Position numbers and translations under genes: made by a program. Shown here piece after piece: positions 36,922 to 46,366 of a stretch of 64,000 nt of DNA. Every line of letters begins with the position of its first letter. Within the stretch, counting starts at the first letter, position 1. The DNA lies in NCBI GenBank assembly GCA_036342255.1, contig JAZAUS010000002.1, forward strand, positions 1-64,000, written 5' to 3'. The stretch is from RUG11198 sp036342255. GTDB taxonomy: Bacteria > Bacillota_I > Bacilli_A > RF39 > UBA660. Below the pieces are notes generated by a model. That model was given only the letters and a program-made list of their open reading frames with translations. It made no database searches and was not told where the DNA came from.

Positions 36922-37863
36922 TTATTTGTTTTTGATTATTGTTCCTGTTAATCCTTTAACAGCATCACTTGCTTTCTCTAGTGAAGATATGATAGCTTTT
37001 CTAGTATTATCTCCTTTTACAAAGTCGATACATGCTTCTACTTTTGGAAGCATACTTCCTTTAGCAAAATGTCCATCATTTATATATTTTTCTGCTTCTT
37101 TTACGGTTAGTTTATCTAACTCTTTTACTTTTGGAGTATTATAGTTTAGACATACTTTGTCAACTGCTGTTAGAATTAGTAATGTGTCTGCCTTTATTTC
37201 TTTGGCAAGAAGGGCTGCGGATCTATCTTTATCTATTACTGCTTCAACTCCTTCTAATAATTCTATTTTATTAGTTTTTATTACTGGAATTCCTCCACCA
37301 CCTACTGCTATGACTATATTATCATTATTTACTAGTTGTTCAATAACATTTTTTTCAATGATATCGATAGGTTTAGGAGATGGTACTACTCTTCTATAGC
37401 CACGACCGGCATCTTCAACAAAAACATATCCTTTTTCTGCTACAATTTTGTCAGCTTCTTCTTTAGTATAAAATTTACCAATTGGTTTAGTTGGGTTGGA
37501 GAATGCACTATCTTTAGGATCAACTAGGACTTGTGTTATTAGTGTGGCACAATTCTTTTTTACTTTTTGACGTTCTAATTCATCTTGTAAGCATTGTTGT
37601 AATTGATATCCAATATAACCTTGACTCATACTTCCGCATTCTGGAAATGGCATTGATGGAGTTTTCACTTCACCTAAATGAGAATAATCCATAGCTAGAA
37701 ATATTTGACCTACTTGTGGACCATTTCCATGTGTTAATACTATTTTGTTACCACTTTTTACTAAGTCAACAATTATTTTAGCAACACCTTCTAATAAATC
37801 TAATTGTTCTTCAGGACTATTACCTAAAGCATTTCCTCCTAGAGCTATTACTATTTTACTCAA
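36922..37863 (-). CDS. arcC: Carbamate kinase
   Basis: A 313-aa enzyme making ATP from carbamoyl phosphate and ADP. Motifs: IALGGNALG at the start, THGNGPQVGQI, VVPSPKPIDI, AVGGGGIPVI, VIDKDRSAALLA and the LLILTAVDKV segment. In agmatine utilisation it is the last, energy-yielding step, normally next to agmatine deiminase and putrescine carbamoyltransferase; here the pot operon and the paralogue array lie in between. TTG start with AGGATGAT upstream and its own promoter. Confidence 0.93.
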   Translation of the reverse strand: MSKIVIALGGNALGNSPEEQLDLLEGVAKIIVDLVKSGNKIVLTHGNGPQVGQIFLAMDYSHLGEVKTPSMPFPECGSMSQGYIGYQLQQCLQDELERQKVKKNCATLITQVLVDPKDSAFSNPTKPIGKFYTKEEADKIVAEKGYVFVEDAGRGYRRVVPSPKPIDIIEKNVIEQLVNNDNIVIAVGGGGIPVIKTNKIELLEGVEAVIDKDRSAALLAKEIKADTLLILTAVDKVCLNYNTPKVKELDKLTVKEAEKYINDGHFAKGSMLPKVEACIDFVKGDNTRKAIISSLEKASDAVKGLTGTIIKNK

Positions 37864-37889
37864 ACTATCATCCTACTTTCTATATTTAG

Positions 37890-37918
37890 AGTATATCATA
37901 TTTATTTATTATGTTCAA
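37890..37918 (-). promoter_or_regulatory. Promoter of carbamate kinase
   Basis: On the minus strand, TTGAAC, 17-nt spacer, TATACT, shortly before the TTG start. Confidence 0.7.
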
Positions 37919-37921
37919 TAA

Positions 37922-37954
37922 AATGAAGATAAGTATTTACTACTTATCTTCATT
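37922..37954. terminator. Terminator after the slipin gene
   Basis: Perfect 14-bp stem AATGAAGATAAGTA/TACTTATCTTCATT overlapping the slipin stop; only TTTTA follows on the minus strand, so efficiency is uncertain. Confidence 0.6.
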
Positions 37955-38728
37955 ATTAGTATGATTTACTATTTTATTAGCAACTTTTGCTAAGTCTTTA
38001 CCTTCAAAAGCTCTTAAAACTTCTATTGGTATAGCAAATATAATTGTATTTGATTGATCAGATGATAAATCATTTAGGGTTGCTAATGTTCTTAAATGTA
38101 GAGCTCCTGGAGTTGTAGACATTATATTAGCAGCTTCAGCTAAATTTTTAGCAGCTTCAGTTTCACCAACTGATTTAGTTATTACAGCTGCTTTTTCTCT
38201 TTCGGCTTCTGCAACTTTTGCAATTACTCTTTGCATCTCTTCTGGTAGTTTAATGTCTTTTAATTCTACATTTTCTACTTTTATTCCCCAAGGATCTGTT
38301 GCTTCATCAATTACTTTACATATCTCAGTTGATATTTTATCTCTTTCTGTTAATAATTCATCTAAAGATACAGCTCCAACAGCGTTACGCATTGTTGTTT
38401 GAGCTAATTGAGAAACAGCATATTGATAATGTTCTACAGCAATAACAGCTTTTGATGCATCAAATACTTTATAATATAATACAGCATTTATTCTAATAGA
38501 TACATTATCTTTAGTAATTGCATCTTGTTCTGCAACATCAACGGCTTTAGTACGAATATCTATTTTTTGATAAGATTCAATAATTGGTAATACAATATTC
38601 CATCCAGGATTTAATATTTTTTTGAATTTACCAAATCTAAATAGTATACCCCTTTCATATTCAGTAATTTGTCTTATTGATATTAATAAAATAAAACCAA
38701 TTACTATTAATAAACTAATTAAAACCAT
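37940..38728 (-). CDS. Slipin (stomatin/SPFH-domain protein)
   Basis: A 262-aa protein with an N-terminal membrane segment (residues 1-17) followed by an SPFH/band-7 domain: YERGILFRFGKFKKILNPGW, IDIRTKAVDVAEQDAITKDN, VLYYKVFD and WGIKVENVELKDIKLPEEMQ. These are close to bacterial slipins (YqiK/stomatin p-type). Such proteins form ring-like membrane scaffolds. No NfeD partner is adjacent, so its partner is unknown. An AAAGGAGTG ribosome binding site precedes ATG 38728. Confidence 0.88.
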   Translation of the reverse strand: MVLISLLIVIGFILLISIRQITEYERGILFRFGKFKKILNPGWNIVLPIIESYQKIDIRTKAVDVAEQDAITKDNVSIRINAVLYYKVFDASKAVIAVEHYQYAVSQLAQTTMRNAVGAVSLDELLTERDKISTEICKVIDEATDPWGIKVENVELKDIKLPEEMQRVIAKVAEAEREKAAVITKSVGETEAAKNLAEAANIMSTTPGALHLRTLATLNDLSSDQSNTIIFAIPIEVLRAFEGKDLAKVANKIVNHTNNEDK

Positions 38729-38783
38729 AGTACACTCCTTTCTAGTTTAAGTATACATTTAATATTCATAAATGTAAATATTT

Positions 38784-39845
38784 TTATCCAATTAATAATA
38801 ATTTTATTATTATTATCCATTTACTCTTTGTTTTATTAGGAATATTCTTTATATCTTTTATTAATTTTATTACTTCATTTATTTTTAAATCTTGTAATTG
38901 TTCCGTATATTCTATTTTTAATTTTTTAAAAATGTCAAAAGTATTTATAACTAGTTCTTCTTTTTCTTCATTAGTCATTTTATCTAAATATATTTTTAAA
39001 TTTTCTTTTAATTTAGTACTCTTTTTGCTTAAATGGCCTTGGAATAGTAAGCCTCCGAAGACTTCCCATGAGAATCCATCATGAGCCCATAATCCTTTAT
39101 TGGGACTATTTACAATGAAGTAGTTGGTATTTTCTAAAGTCATACCAACTATGCTGTAATTTGGTACTATTGTTATTAATTTGTTAGTTAGATCTTGATA
39201 TAATTCTTTATTATTTTCTATCATTTCTTTTTTTAGTCCAGGGCCATCATAATTATATACTTTTTTTACTCTTTTTTTATAATTATTATTACTAAACATA
39301 TAAGCATACATTGATAGGTTTCCACCTTTAGAATGGCCTCCAATATAAATATTTCGATCAAAAAAGTTAATAGTATCTTCTAAATATTTTAGGGCTAGTT
39401 TTTGAGATGGAATATAATCTTTATAAAACATTTCTAAGTCTTCTCTCCAACCTACTATACTGCTATCGGTTCCACGATAGCTTATGTATGTTAATTTATC
39501 TAATCTTATTGTTATGGCTGAGAATTGTGTTTCTTTATCTATTATCTCTATATGGTTATATATTTTTAAATTCTTGTATCTTTTAGAGTCTTTTAATGTT
39601 TCCATTAATTTATAACAATTAGGAAATAACCAATTCTCTTTTTTGGGATTAAAACATTTAAATTTTTCTATAAATAAATTAATAGCATCATCTAAATATA
39701 TATAATCTTTTTTGCTATTTGGAACGATGTCTTTTAATTTTACATAACTTAATAAAGCAAATATTAATGAATCTGTTTCATTGAAGTTATATTCTTTCAT
39801 TGGTATATTTTTATAATATTCTATATAATCAAATATATTTTTCAT
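38784..39845 (-). CDS. Mbeg1-like alpha/beta hydrolase (DUF2974)
   Basis: A 353-aa protein with a lipase-type fold. The nucleophile elbow GGHSKGGNLSMYA, the preceding YRGTDSSIVGWREDL and the following YNYDGPGLKK are characteristic of the Mbeg1-like DUF2974 family as I recall it. A candidate His is in WAHDGFSWEV. Family members are uncharacterised intracellular hydrolases. The C-terminus ends in a hydrophobic stretch (KWIIIIKLLLIG), perhaps a membrane contact. It starts 8 nt after exonuclease III on the same strand. Confidence 0.78.
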   Translation of the reverse strand: MKNIFDYIEYYKNIPMKEYNFNETDSLIFALLSYVKLKDIVPNSKKDYIYLDDAINLFIEKFKCFNPKKENWLFPNCYKLMETLKDSKRYKNLKIYNHIEIIDKETQFSAITIRLDKLTYISYRGTDSSIVGWREDLEMFYKDYIPSQKLALKYLEDTINFFDRNIYIGGHSKGGNLSMYAYMFSNNNYKKRVKKVYNYDGPGLKKEMIENNKELYQDLTNKLITIVPNYSIVGMTLENTNYFIVNSPNKGLWAHDGFSWEVFGGLLFQGHLSKKSTKLKENLKIYLDKMTNEEKEELVINTFDIFKKLKIEYTEQLQDLKINEVIKLIKDIKNIPNKTKSKWIIIIKLLLIG

Positions 39846-39853
39846 CTTATCAC

Positions 39854-40612
39854 CTAGTTTAATTCTATATTAATACTTATGGGGCAGTGGTCACTGCCAT
39901 AGACATCTTTATGGATGGTTGGATTTTTAACTTTATTAATGATACTTTTTGATACAAGAAAATAATCTATTCTCCAACCAATGTTATTCTCTCTTGCATG
40001 TCCCATGTAACTCCACCAAGTATAGGCATCTTTTTGATCTTTGTTATAATATCTGTACGTATCAATAAAGCCACTATCTAAAAGAGTGGTAAATTTTTCT
40101 CTTTCTTCATCTGTGAAACCTGCATTACCGCGATTTGCTTTAGCATTTTTTATATCCATTTCTGTATGTGCAACATTAAAGTCACCACATATTATTACTG
40201 GTTTCTTTTTCTCTAATTGTTTTAAATAATTTTTTATATCTTCTTCCCATTTCATGCGATAATCTAATCTTGATAAATCTCTTTTAACGTTTGGTACATA
40301 TTGGTTAACTAAGTAGAAATCTTTATATTCTAATGTAATTACTCTTCCTTCATGGTCGTGTTCATCTATACCTATTCCGTATGTAACATTAAGAGGTTCA
40401 TAACAAGTATATATCATTGTTCCTGAATATCCTTTTTTATCTGCTGGATTTAGATAACAATAATAGTCTTTGGGATTAAAATCTATTTGTTCTTGTAATG
40501 CTTTGACTTCTTGTAAGCAATAGATGTCAGCATCTATATTGTAAAAAAAGTCTTCAAAGCCTTTTTTTAAGCAGGCTCTAAAGCCAGCTACATTCCAAGA
40601 TATAATTTTCAT
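39854..40612 (-). CDS. xth: Exodeoxyribonuclease III
   Basis: A 252-aa AP endonuclease/3'-5' exonuclease used in base-excision repair. Signature segments: MKIISWNVAGFRA, CLQEVKA (catalytic Glu), GDFNVAHTEMDIKN, TYRYYNKDQKDAYTWWSY and YGSDHCPI at the C-terminus (catalytic Asp-His). Length is normal for ExoA/XthA. AAGGAAGTG ribosome binding site before ATG 40612; next gene follows closely. Confidence 0.94.
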   Translation of the reverse strand: MKIISWNVAGFRACLKKGFEDFFYNIDADIYCLQEVKALQEQIDFNPKDYYCYLNPADKKGYSGTMIYTCYEPLNVTYGIGIDEHDHEGRVITLEYKDFYLVNQYVPNVKRDLSRLDYRMKWEEDIKNYLKQLEKKKPVIICGDFNVAHTEMDIKNAKANRGNAGFTDEEREKFTTLLDSGFIDTYRYYNKDQKDAYTWWSYMGHARENNIGWRIDYFLVSKSIINKVKNPTIHKDVYGSDHCPISINIELN

Positions 40613-40654
40613 ATTAACACTTCCTTGCGTAATGTATTATATCACTATTTTCTT

Positions 40655-43249
40655 TTATTTTATAGTTCTATATATTATTTTATATAACTCTGATACTATT
40701 ATTATTAGTAATGAGAAGGCAAATGATAGAATTATGGTTGGTAATGGTAAATTAGTTATTTTTAAGAAATTAGCTAGAATTGGTACTTTTATTACTATAA
40801 TTTGTAATAATATGGAACCTATTATGGTTATTATTACTAATGGATTGCTAGTTAATGGTGTGGTAAAAATACTATTTTTTTCGCTTCGACAATTTAGAAC
40901 ATGAATATTTTGAATGAAGACCATTAGAAGCATAATTATGCTTCTAGATAGTAAGAGATTAGTATTTTTATCATTTAAATATTTCCAAATTGTAAATATC
41001 ATGAATGATATAGTAAAGGCAAATATAAGTACTTCTATCATTAACTCTTTGTTAAATAATGATTCATCTGTTTTTCTTGGCGGGGTATTCATTATATCTT
41101 TTGATCCTCTTTCAAATGATAAAGCCATATCTTGTAGACCATCTGTAACAATATTTAGCCATAATAATTGGATGGCTACTAATGGCAATTCGTAGCCTAA
41201 ACATACTGAGAATAGATAAAATAATACTTCTGCTAACCCACAAGACAATAAGAATAAAACTATTTTTCTTATGTTAGCATAAGCTATTCTTCCTTCTTTT
41301 ACTCCTTCTACAATAGAAGTAAAATTATCATCCATTATAATCATATCTGCTGTATCAATGGCTACATCTGTACCACTTCCCATTGCTACTCCTATATTGG
41401 CTGTTTTTATTGCTGGAGCATCATTAACTCCGTCTCCTGTTACTGCTACATATTCCCCTGTTCTTTTTAGAGCACTAACTATATTTAGTTTATCTGTTGG
41501 GGTCACTCTTGAAAAAACTTTAATTTTTTTAATATAATTATCAAAATAAGATTGTCCTTTGGAGTAAGCTTCTTCTAATTCTTTGCTAGTTATAACTTCT
41601 TTTTCAGTATTGACTAAATTTAATTCTTTAGCAATAGCTAGAGCTGTTTTAGGATGATCTCCTGTTATCATTATAACTTTGATACCTGCATTTTGACACT
41701 CTTTAATGGATTCTTTAACTTCATCTCTAACAGGATCTATAAAAGCTACTAGACCTAAGAAATCTAAATCTTTTATGTCTTTTTCTTTGGTACTATCTAC
41801 ATAGCCATCGCATACTGCTATTACGCGATAGCCTTCTTTTGATAATTCTTCATTTTGTTTTATATATTTTTCACTATGTTGAGAAAATGACATTACTTTT
41901 TCGATTGAGCCTTTAACGGTACATTTTAGTTTCCCATTGTCTCTATAGAATACTGCTGAATATTGTTTTTCTGATTCATATGATATCATTTTTTCTTGTT
42001 GATAATTGATACTTGTATTCAATTTTGATTTAAGAGCTAGAAAGGCTATATCGATAGAATCACCATAGTATTTGAATTTGTTTTGTTCTTTGGTAAAATG
42101 AGCTTCATTATTTAAAGCACATAGATTTATTATTTTGGTTACTTGAGTGATAGATTTTTCATTATTAATTATTATTTCTCCATCATTATTGTATCCGGTA
42201 CCTGTTATATTAATAATTTCACCATTTTTTAATACTATTTTTCTTGCTGTTTGTTCATTGGCTGTAAGTGTTCCTGTTTTGTCAGTTGCAATGACAGTGC
42301 AACTGCCTAGTGCTTCTACGGAATTTAAATTTTTTACGATAACATTTTTTTTACTCATTTTATTGGATGCTATTGTTAGGGCCATTGTTAGGGCTAATGG
42401 TAGCCCTTCTGGCATGGCAGATATGGCTAATGCTACTACTGAGAGAAAAATTGAATTAAATTTATAACCATTTATATATAGAATAATACTAGATATGATA
42501 GCTATTATGACCATTATAAGGCTTATTTGTTTGGTAAAATGTTCCATCCTAATGGTTAATGGGGTTTTTTCTTCTTGAGTATCAGTAACTTGTTTGAATA
42601 TTTTTCCTATTTCTGTATCTATGCCTGTAGATGTTACAATAGCTTTAGCTCTACCAGTAATTATATTACATCCTGCATATAACATATTCTTGCGTTCTGC
42701 TAAAATAGTATTATCCTTTATTACTTTATTATTCTTTACTATGTTAATACTTTCTCCTGTTAATATAGATTCATCTACTTGGAGATTATTGGCTTCAATT
42801 ATTCTAGCATCTGCATTTATTTTATCTCCACTTTCTAAAAGAATAATATCTCCTTTTATGATATTTTCAGAATCTATAATATATTCTTTATTATCTCTTA
42901 ATACTTTGCTTTTATTTTTTAGCATATTATTTAAACTTTCAGCTGATTTTAAAGCTTTATTTTCTTGATAAGTACCCATTATTGTATCTACTAGAATAAT
43001 AAAGATAATAACACTAGCGTCAACTATTTCTCCTACTATAAAAGAAATTATTACTGTTATAATTAGGATTATTTCAATAGGAGATGTGAATTCTTTTAAA
43101 AATAATTCTATAATACTTGGTCTTTTTTTCTTTGGCAATATGTTTTTGCCTTCTTCTTTTATTCTTTTATTTACTTCATTATTAGTTAATCCTTTACTAT
43201 TAGATTTTAACCTTTTATATATTATATCTATATCCTCGTTATAGTACAT
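40655..43249 (-). CDS. Calcium-type P-type ATPase (class IIA/B)
   Basis: An 864-aa cation pump. Motifs: actuator LTGES, PEGLP in the ion-binding helix, phosphorylation site DKTGTLT, and TGDGVNDAPAI. The PEGLP motif and NAPGE-type C-terminal membrane helices fit Ca2+ pumps; ion specificity is inferred. I start it at ATG 43249, where GGAGG lies just upstream, rather than an earlier ATG at 43261. The promoter and a terminator hairpin overlap at 43262-43322. Confidence 0.9.
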   Translation of the reverse strand: MYYNEDIDIIYKRLKSNSKGLTNNEVNKRIKEEGKNILPKKKRPSIIELFLKEFTSPIEIILIITVIISFIVGEIVDASVIIFIILVDTIMGTYQENKALKSAESLNNMLKNKSKVLRDNKEYIIDSENIIKGDIILLESGDKINADARIIEANNLQVDESILTGESINIVKNNKVIKDNTILAERKNMLYAGCNIITGRAKAIVTSTGIDTEIGKIFKQVTDTQEEKTPLTIRMEHFTKQISLIMVIIAIISSIILYINGYKFNSIFLSVVALAISAMPEGLPLALTMALTIASNKMSKKNVIVKNLNSVEALGSCTVIATDKTGTLTANEQTARKIVLKNGEIINITGTGYNNDGEIIINNEKSITQVTKIINLCALNNEAHFTKEQNKFKYYGDSIDIAFLALKSKLNTSINYQQEKMISYESEKQYSAVFYRDNGKLKCTVKGSIEKVMSFSQHSEKYIKQNEELSKEGYRVIAVCDGYVDSTKEKDIKDLDFLGLVAFIDPVRDEVKESIKECQNAGIKVIMITGDHPKTALAIAKELNLVNTEKEVITSKELEEAYSKGQSYFDNYIKKIKVFSRVTPTDKLNIVSALKRTGEYVAVTGDGVNDAPAIKTANIGVAMGSGTDVAIDTADMIIMDDNFTSIVEGVKEGRIAYANIRKIVLFLLSCGLAEVLFYLFSVCLGYELPLVAIQLLWLNIVTDGLQDMALSFERGSKDIMNTPPRKTDESLFNKELMIEVLIFAFTISFMIFTIWKYLNDKNTNLLLSRSIIMLLMVFIQNIHVLNCRSEKNSIFTTPLTSNPLVIITIIGSILLQIIVIKVPILANFLKITNLPLPTIILSFAFSLLIIIVSELYKIIYRTIK

Positions 43250-43261
43250 AGCTACCTCCAT

Positions 43262-43294
43262 AAAAAAATTAAGAATTATTATATTCTTAATTTT
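43262..43294 (-). terminator. Hairpin between gene at 43334 and the P-type ATPase
   Basis: Perfect 12-bp stem AAAATTAAGAAT/ATTCTTAATTTT, 6-nt loop, T-run on the minus strand. It ends the 43334-43759 gene but overlaps the start region of the ATPase transcript. Confidence 0.65.
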
Positions 43295-43322
43295 ATTTTA
43301 TCATATTTTTATTTTTTTTCAA
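43295..43322 (-). promoter_or_regulatory. Promoter of the P-type ATPase
   Basis: On the minus strand, TTGAAA, 16-nt spacer, TAAAAT. The predicted start lies inside the 12-bp hairpin next to it, so the ATPase mRNA may lack the full hairpin. Confidence 0.5.
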
Positions 43323-43333
43323 ATATAGCTTAA

Positions 43334-43759
43334 TTATTCATTATTTCCCATTGTGAAACATACCATATACTTTTTAAATTCAACAAAAAACATATCATCC
43401 ATTAAATAAAACATACTTATGCCTCCATCACATCTACCAAGTGAATCTAATAATTTGTTGTTTTTTATTGTATATACTTTGATTGGATTACCTATTTCAA
43501 GATTAATCCAATATAATAAGCTTTCTAATAACTTTTTTTCATCAGTACCTAACCAAGAGGCTAGTATTTGTTCTAGTGTTTTATTTGTTTCTTCTAATTC
43601 AATTAATTCTTCTTTTATTTTGTATTTATTGGCAAAAGATTTTTTGTAATCTTTTTTATACATGCAATCTACTTCTATAAATGAAGGGCCTATATAGGAA
43701 GAAATAGATGAAGCTAGATTAGTTAGTCCGGTTAGATATGAACTAATATTTTGCTGCAT
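43334..43759 (-). CDS. Hypothetical protein
   Basis: A 141-aa soluble protein I do not recognise. It is mixed helix/strand, with one Cys near DCMYKK and a C-terminal half of mostly hydrophobic short strands (MFYLMDDMFFVEFKKYMVCF). AAGGTGGTGAT is well spaced for ATG 43759; an in-frame ATG at 43798 lies inside the end of gpmI. It follows gpmI by 13 nt and is presumably co-transcribed. No functional hint. Confidence 0.55.
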   Translation of the reverse strand: MQQNISSYLTGLTNLASSISSYIGPSFIEVDCMYKKDYKKSFANKYKIKEELIELEETNKTLEQILASWLGTDEKKLLESLLYWINLEIGNPIKVYTIKNNKLLDSLGRCDGGISMFYLMDDMFFVEFKKYMVCFTMGNNE

Positions 43760-43772
43760 TATATCACCACCT

Positions 43773-45287
43773 TTATTTATTAATAAGTACTTTCCCATCT
43801 ATTTCAATAGGTATTGGTATATTTAATAGTGATAACATAGTTGGAGCTATGTCTGCTAGTTTACCATTATCTATTAATTTTAGATTTTTTCTCGTTATGA
43901 TAAATGGTACTTTATTGGTTGTATGTGTTGTACATGGAGTACCATCTTCATTAATCATAACATCACAATTACCATGATCAGCTGTTACTATTAGAATTCC
44001 ATCTATTTCTTTTATTTTGTCATATAATCTTTTTAGACATTTATCGACGAATTCTACTGCTACAACGGCAGCATCATAATTACCAGTGTGTCCAACCATA
44101 TCCCCATTAGCATAGTTTAAAATAACTACATCTAAATAATCTTTATTTAGTTCTTTTAATAATTTATCTGTTATTTCTTCAGCACTCATTTCCGGTTTTA
44201 AATCATATGTGGCTACTTTTGGAGAATGAACTAGTATTCTTTTAGAGTGTTTTAATTCTTTTTCTACTCCTCCATCAAAGAAATAAGTAACATGGGCATA
44301 TTTTTCTGTTTCTGCTATTCTTAGTTGATTTAAGCCTAAGCCTTCTATATACTCACCTATGGTATTGTTTAATACTTGGTGATCAAAAGCATGTTCACCC
44401 ATAACAGTATCTGTAATTGGCATCATTGATACTAGCTTTATATTATTAAATGTCTTAGTTTCCATAGGACTAGCTTTAGGATTAGTTATGGCTGTACACA
44501 TTTCTCTTAATCTATCTGGACGATAATTAAAGATTATTATGCCATCGTTATCATTTAAGTAGCCATTGGTATTATTAATTATACTTGGTTTAATGAATTC
44601 ATCTGTTATATCATTTTCATATGATTTATTAAATACTTCTGTAGGAGTGTTATATTTATCACCTATTCCATAACAGATAGCATCATACGCTAGTTTTAAT
44701 CTATCATAGTTATTATCTCTATCCATAGCATAATATCTACCAGATATAGTAGTAATAACACCTATATTTGTTTCTTTTAATTTTTTTTCTAATTCTTCTA
44801 TATACTTTATTCCACCATGAATATCGGTATCTCTTCCATCTGTGAACATATGCAAATAAACTTCATTAATGTTTTGTTTTTTACACATATCAATGATGGC
44901 AAATAAGTGCGATATATGAGAATGAATTCCTCCATCACTTAAAAGACCCATAATATGTAATTTGGAATTATTATCTTTAACATGTTGCATTATCTTTAAT
45001 ATATTTTCATTTTTAAAGAAATTTTTACTTTCTATTTCTCTATTAATTAATTCTTGTGGTTGATATACTATTCTTCCTGCTCCTATATTCATGTGTCCTA
45101 CTTCACTATTGCCCATTTGACCTTTTGGAAGACCTACTAATTGGCCAGAGGCTTCTAATAAAGTATGAGGATAATTATTGTATAAATAATCAAATGTAGG
45201 TTTTTTAGCGTTTTTAAAAGCATTACCATTACTTTCTTTTCTAATACCACAACCATCTAGTATACATAATACTAAAGTCTTTTTCAT
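43773..45287 (-). CDS. gpmI: 2,3-bisphosphoglycerate-independent phosphoglycerate mutase
   Basis: A 504-aa glycolytic enzyme interconverting 3- and 2-phosphoglycerate. Active-site Ser motif GNSEVGHMNIGAGRIVYQ near residue 61, ILDGCGIR at the start (metal site), HMFTDGRDT, and ADHGNCDVM near the C-terminus with metal ligands. Length is normal. Cytoplasmic. Ends in a terminator region, with a hypothetical gene directly downstream. Confidence 0.95.
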   Translation of the reverse strand: MKKTLVLCILDGCGIRKESNGNAFKNAKKPTFDYLYNNYPHTLLEASGQLVGLPKGQMGNSEVGHMNIGAGRIVYQPQELINREIESKNFFKNENILKIMQHVKDNNSKLHIMGLLSDGGIHSHISHLFAIIDMCKKQNINEVYLHMFTDGRDTDIHGGIKYIEELEKKLKETNIGVITTISGRYYAMDRDNNYDRLKLAYDAICYGIGDKYNTPTEVFNKSYENDITDEFIKPSIINNTNGYLNDNDGIIIFNYRPDRLREMCTAITNPKASPMETKTFNNIKLVSMMPITDTVMGEHAFDHQVLNNTIGEYIEGLGLNQLRIAETEKYAHVTYFFDGGVEKELKHSKRILVHSPKVATYDLKPEMSAEEITDKLLKELNKDYLDVVILNYANGDMVGHTGNYDAAVVAVEFVDKCLKRLYDKIKEIDGILIVTADHGNCDVMINEDGTPCTTHTTNKVPFIITRKNLKLIDNGKLADIAPTMLSLLNIPIPIEIDGKVLINK

Positions 45288-45323
45288 TTTATCATTCTCC
45301 TTAACTAAATATTATTATACAAT

Positions 45324-45349
45324 AAAAAGACTTTTATTTAAAGTCTTTT
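45324..45349 (-). terminator. Terminator of the gene at 45348
   Basis: AAAAGACTT/AAGTCTTTT stem with a 7-nt loop and T-run on the minus strand. Confidence 0.75.
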
Positions 45350-45767
45350 ATCTTAATTTAGGTTTATCATTATTCTCAAATAGTTTATTATAATTTGCAA
45401 CACGTTTTCCATATACTATTTCACTATCGGTTCTAGATTTATGCATTATTTCTTCAAAAGTTATTTTTTCATAATCTTCTTCAGTAAGAAAGCTATGACT
45501 TCCTTTTTTTGATTCTGCTAAGTCTTGGATAATGCATTTATAAGTATATACTGTTTTTTCTTCAAGGTTTAGTATGCTATTAGGGATTGGATAATTATTA
45601 TGAGCAAAACTGTTATATAGTTCTTTTAAGAATTTTATTGTTTTAGTATAAGCTGCTTCATCATTTAGCCATTCACCAGCAAGTCTTCCTTTTTCTGTGC
45701 TTTCTAAATTGCTTATATATTCATTAAGTTTTTCATCCCATCTTCTACTTTGTTCTATCTTATCCAT
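45348..45767 (-). CDS. Hypothetical helical protein
   Basis: A 139-aa predominantly helical, acidic protein I do not recognise (EQSRRWDEKLNEYISNLEST, then conserved-looking GEWLNDEAAYTKT). No membrane segment. AGGAGTGAT fits ATG 45767; the in-frame ATG at 45776 is too close to that site. Its own terminator follows. No context. Confidence 0.55.
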   Translation of the reverse strand: MDKIEQSRRWDEKLNEYISNLESTEKGRLAGEWLNDEAAYTKTIKFLKELYNSFAHNNYPIPNSILNLEEKTVYTYKCIIQDLAESKKGSHSFLTEEDYEKITFEEIMHKSRTDSEIVYGKRVANYNKLFENNDKPKLR

Positions 45768-45815
45768 TATTATCACTCCTAGTTTAGTTGTTGATTATAT
45801 TTTATCAAACAATAG

Positions 45816-45846
45816 AAAAAGTAGCAATAGATATGCTACTTTTTTT
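45816..45846 (-). terminator. Terminator of the LOG-like operon (copy 1 of a repeated element)
   Basis: AGTAGCA/TGCTACT stem with T-run on the minus strand, followed by CTATTGTTTGATAAAAT. The same stem and downstream text recur at 53374-53404, after an unrelated gene. Confidence 0.75.
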
Positions 45847-46366
45847 GTGTTAATTCAATGGCTTTAGATAAAGCTTCTTGTGGTGTTGATACTTTTATAC
45901 ATTTTAATCTTTTTCTATCATCTAGATATTTATTGGATAATTTATTGGCCCAACCACCATATTTGTCTACTACTATTATTGGTATTTCTGCTTGATATGC
46001 TATGGCTATTTCGGTTAGGGTTCCTGATCCTCCTGATATAGCTATTATAATGTCACAAGATAATACTAGGTTAAATTCTCTTCCACCACCTATTTCTAAT
46101 CCTGAATTGATTAAGATGGTTGGGCGATATGATCCATAAATTTTTTTATTTTTACCACTAGTAATACCTACAGTGATTCCATTATTTTTACTGGCTGATT
46201 TGGCTGCTTCTGTTGATAGAGATGTATACTCTTTTTCAGCACCATATACTAGTATGTTTCCTGATTTGGCTATTAATTTGCCTAATTCTTTGGCAAATTT
46301 AATAGCTTCTTTACTATATTTTAAATCAGCAGCTGATCCCATTATACCTATTTGTATCTTTTTCAT
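45836..46366 (-). CDS. LOG-like Rossmann protein (TIGR00725 family)
   Basis: A 176-aa protein with the Rossmann fold of lysine-decarboxylase-like/LOG proteins, nucleotide-ribose hydrolases. IQIGIMGSAAD at the start, YGAEKEYTSLSTEAAK, and ISGGSGTLTEIAIAYQ with the conserved GGxGTxxE phosphate-binding loop. It resembles the TIGR00725 branch more than true cytokinin-activating LOG proteins. ATG overlaps the stop of the upstream phosphoribosyltransferase by 4 nt, so the two act together, likely on a nucleotide or PRPP-derived base. Confidence 0.8.
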   Translation of the reverse strand: MKKIQIGIMGSAADLKYSKEAIKFAKELGKLIAKSGNILVYGAEKEYTSLSTEAAKSASKNNGITVGITSGKNKKIYGSYRPTILINSGLEIGGGREFNLVLSCDIIIAISGGSGTLTEIAIAYQAEIPIIVVDKYGGWANKLSNKYLDDRKRLKCIKVSTPQEALSKAIELTQKK

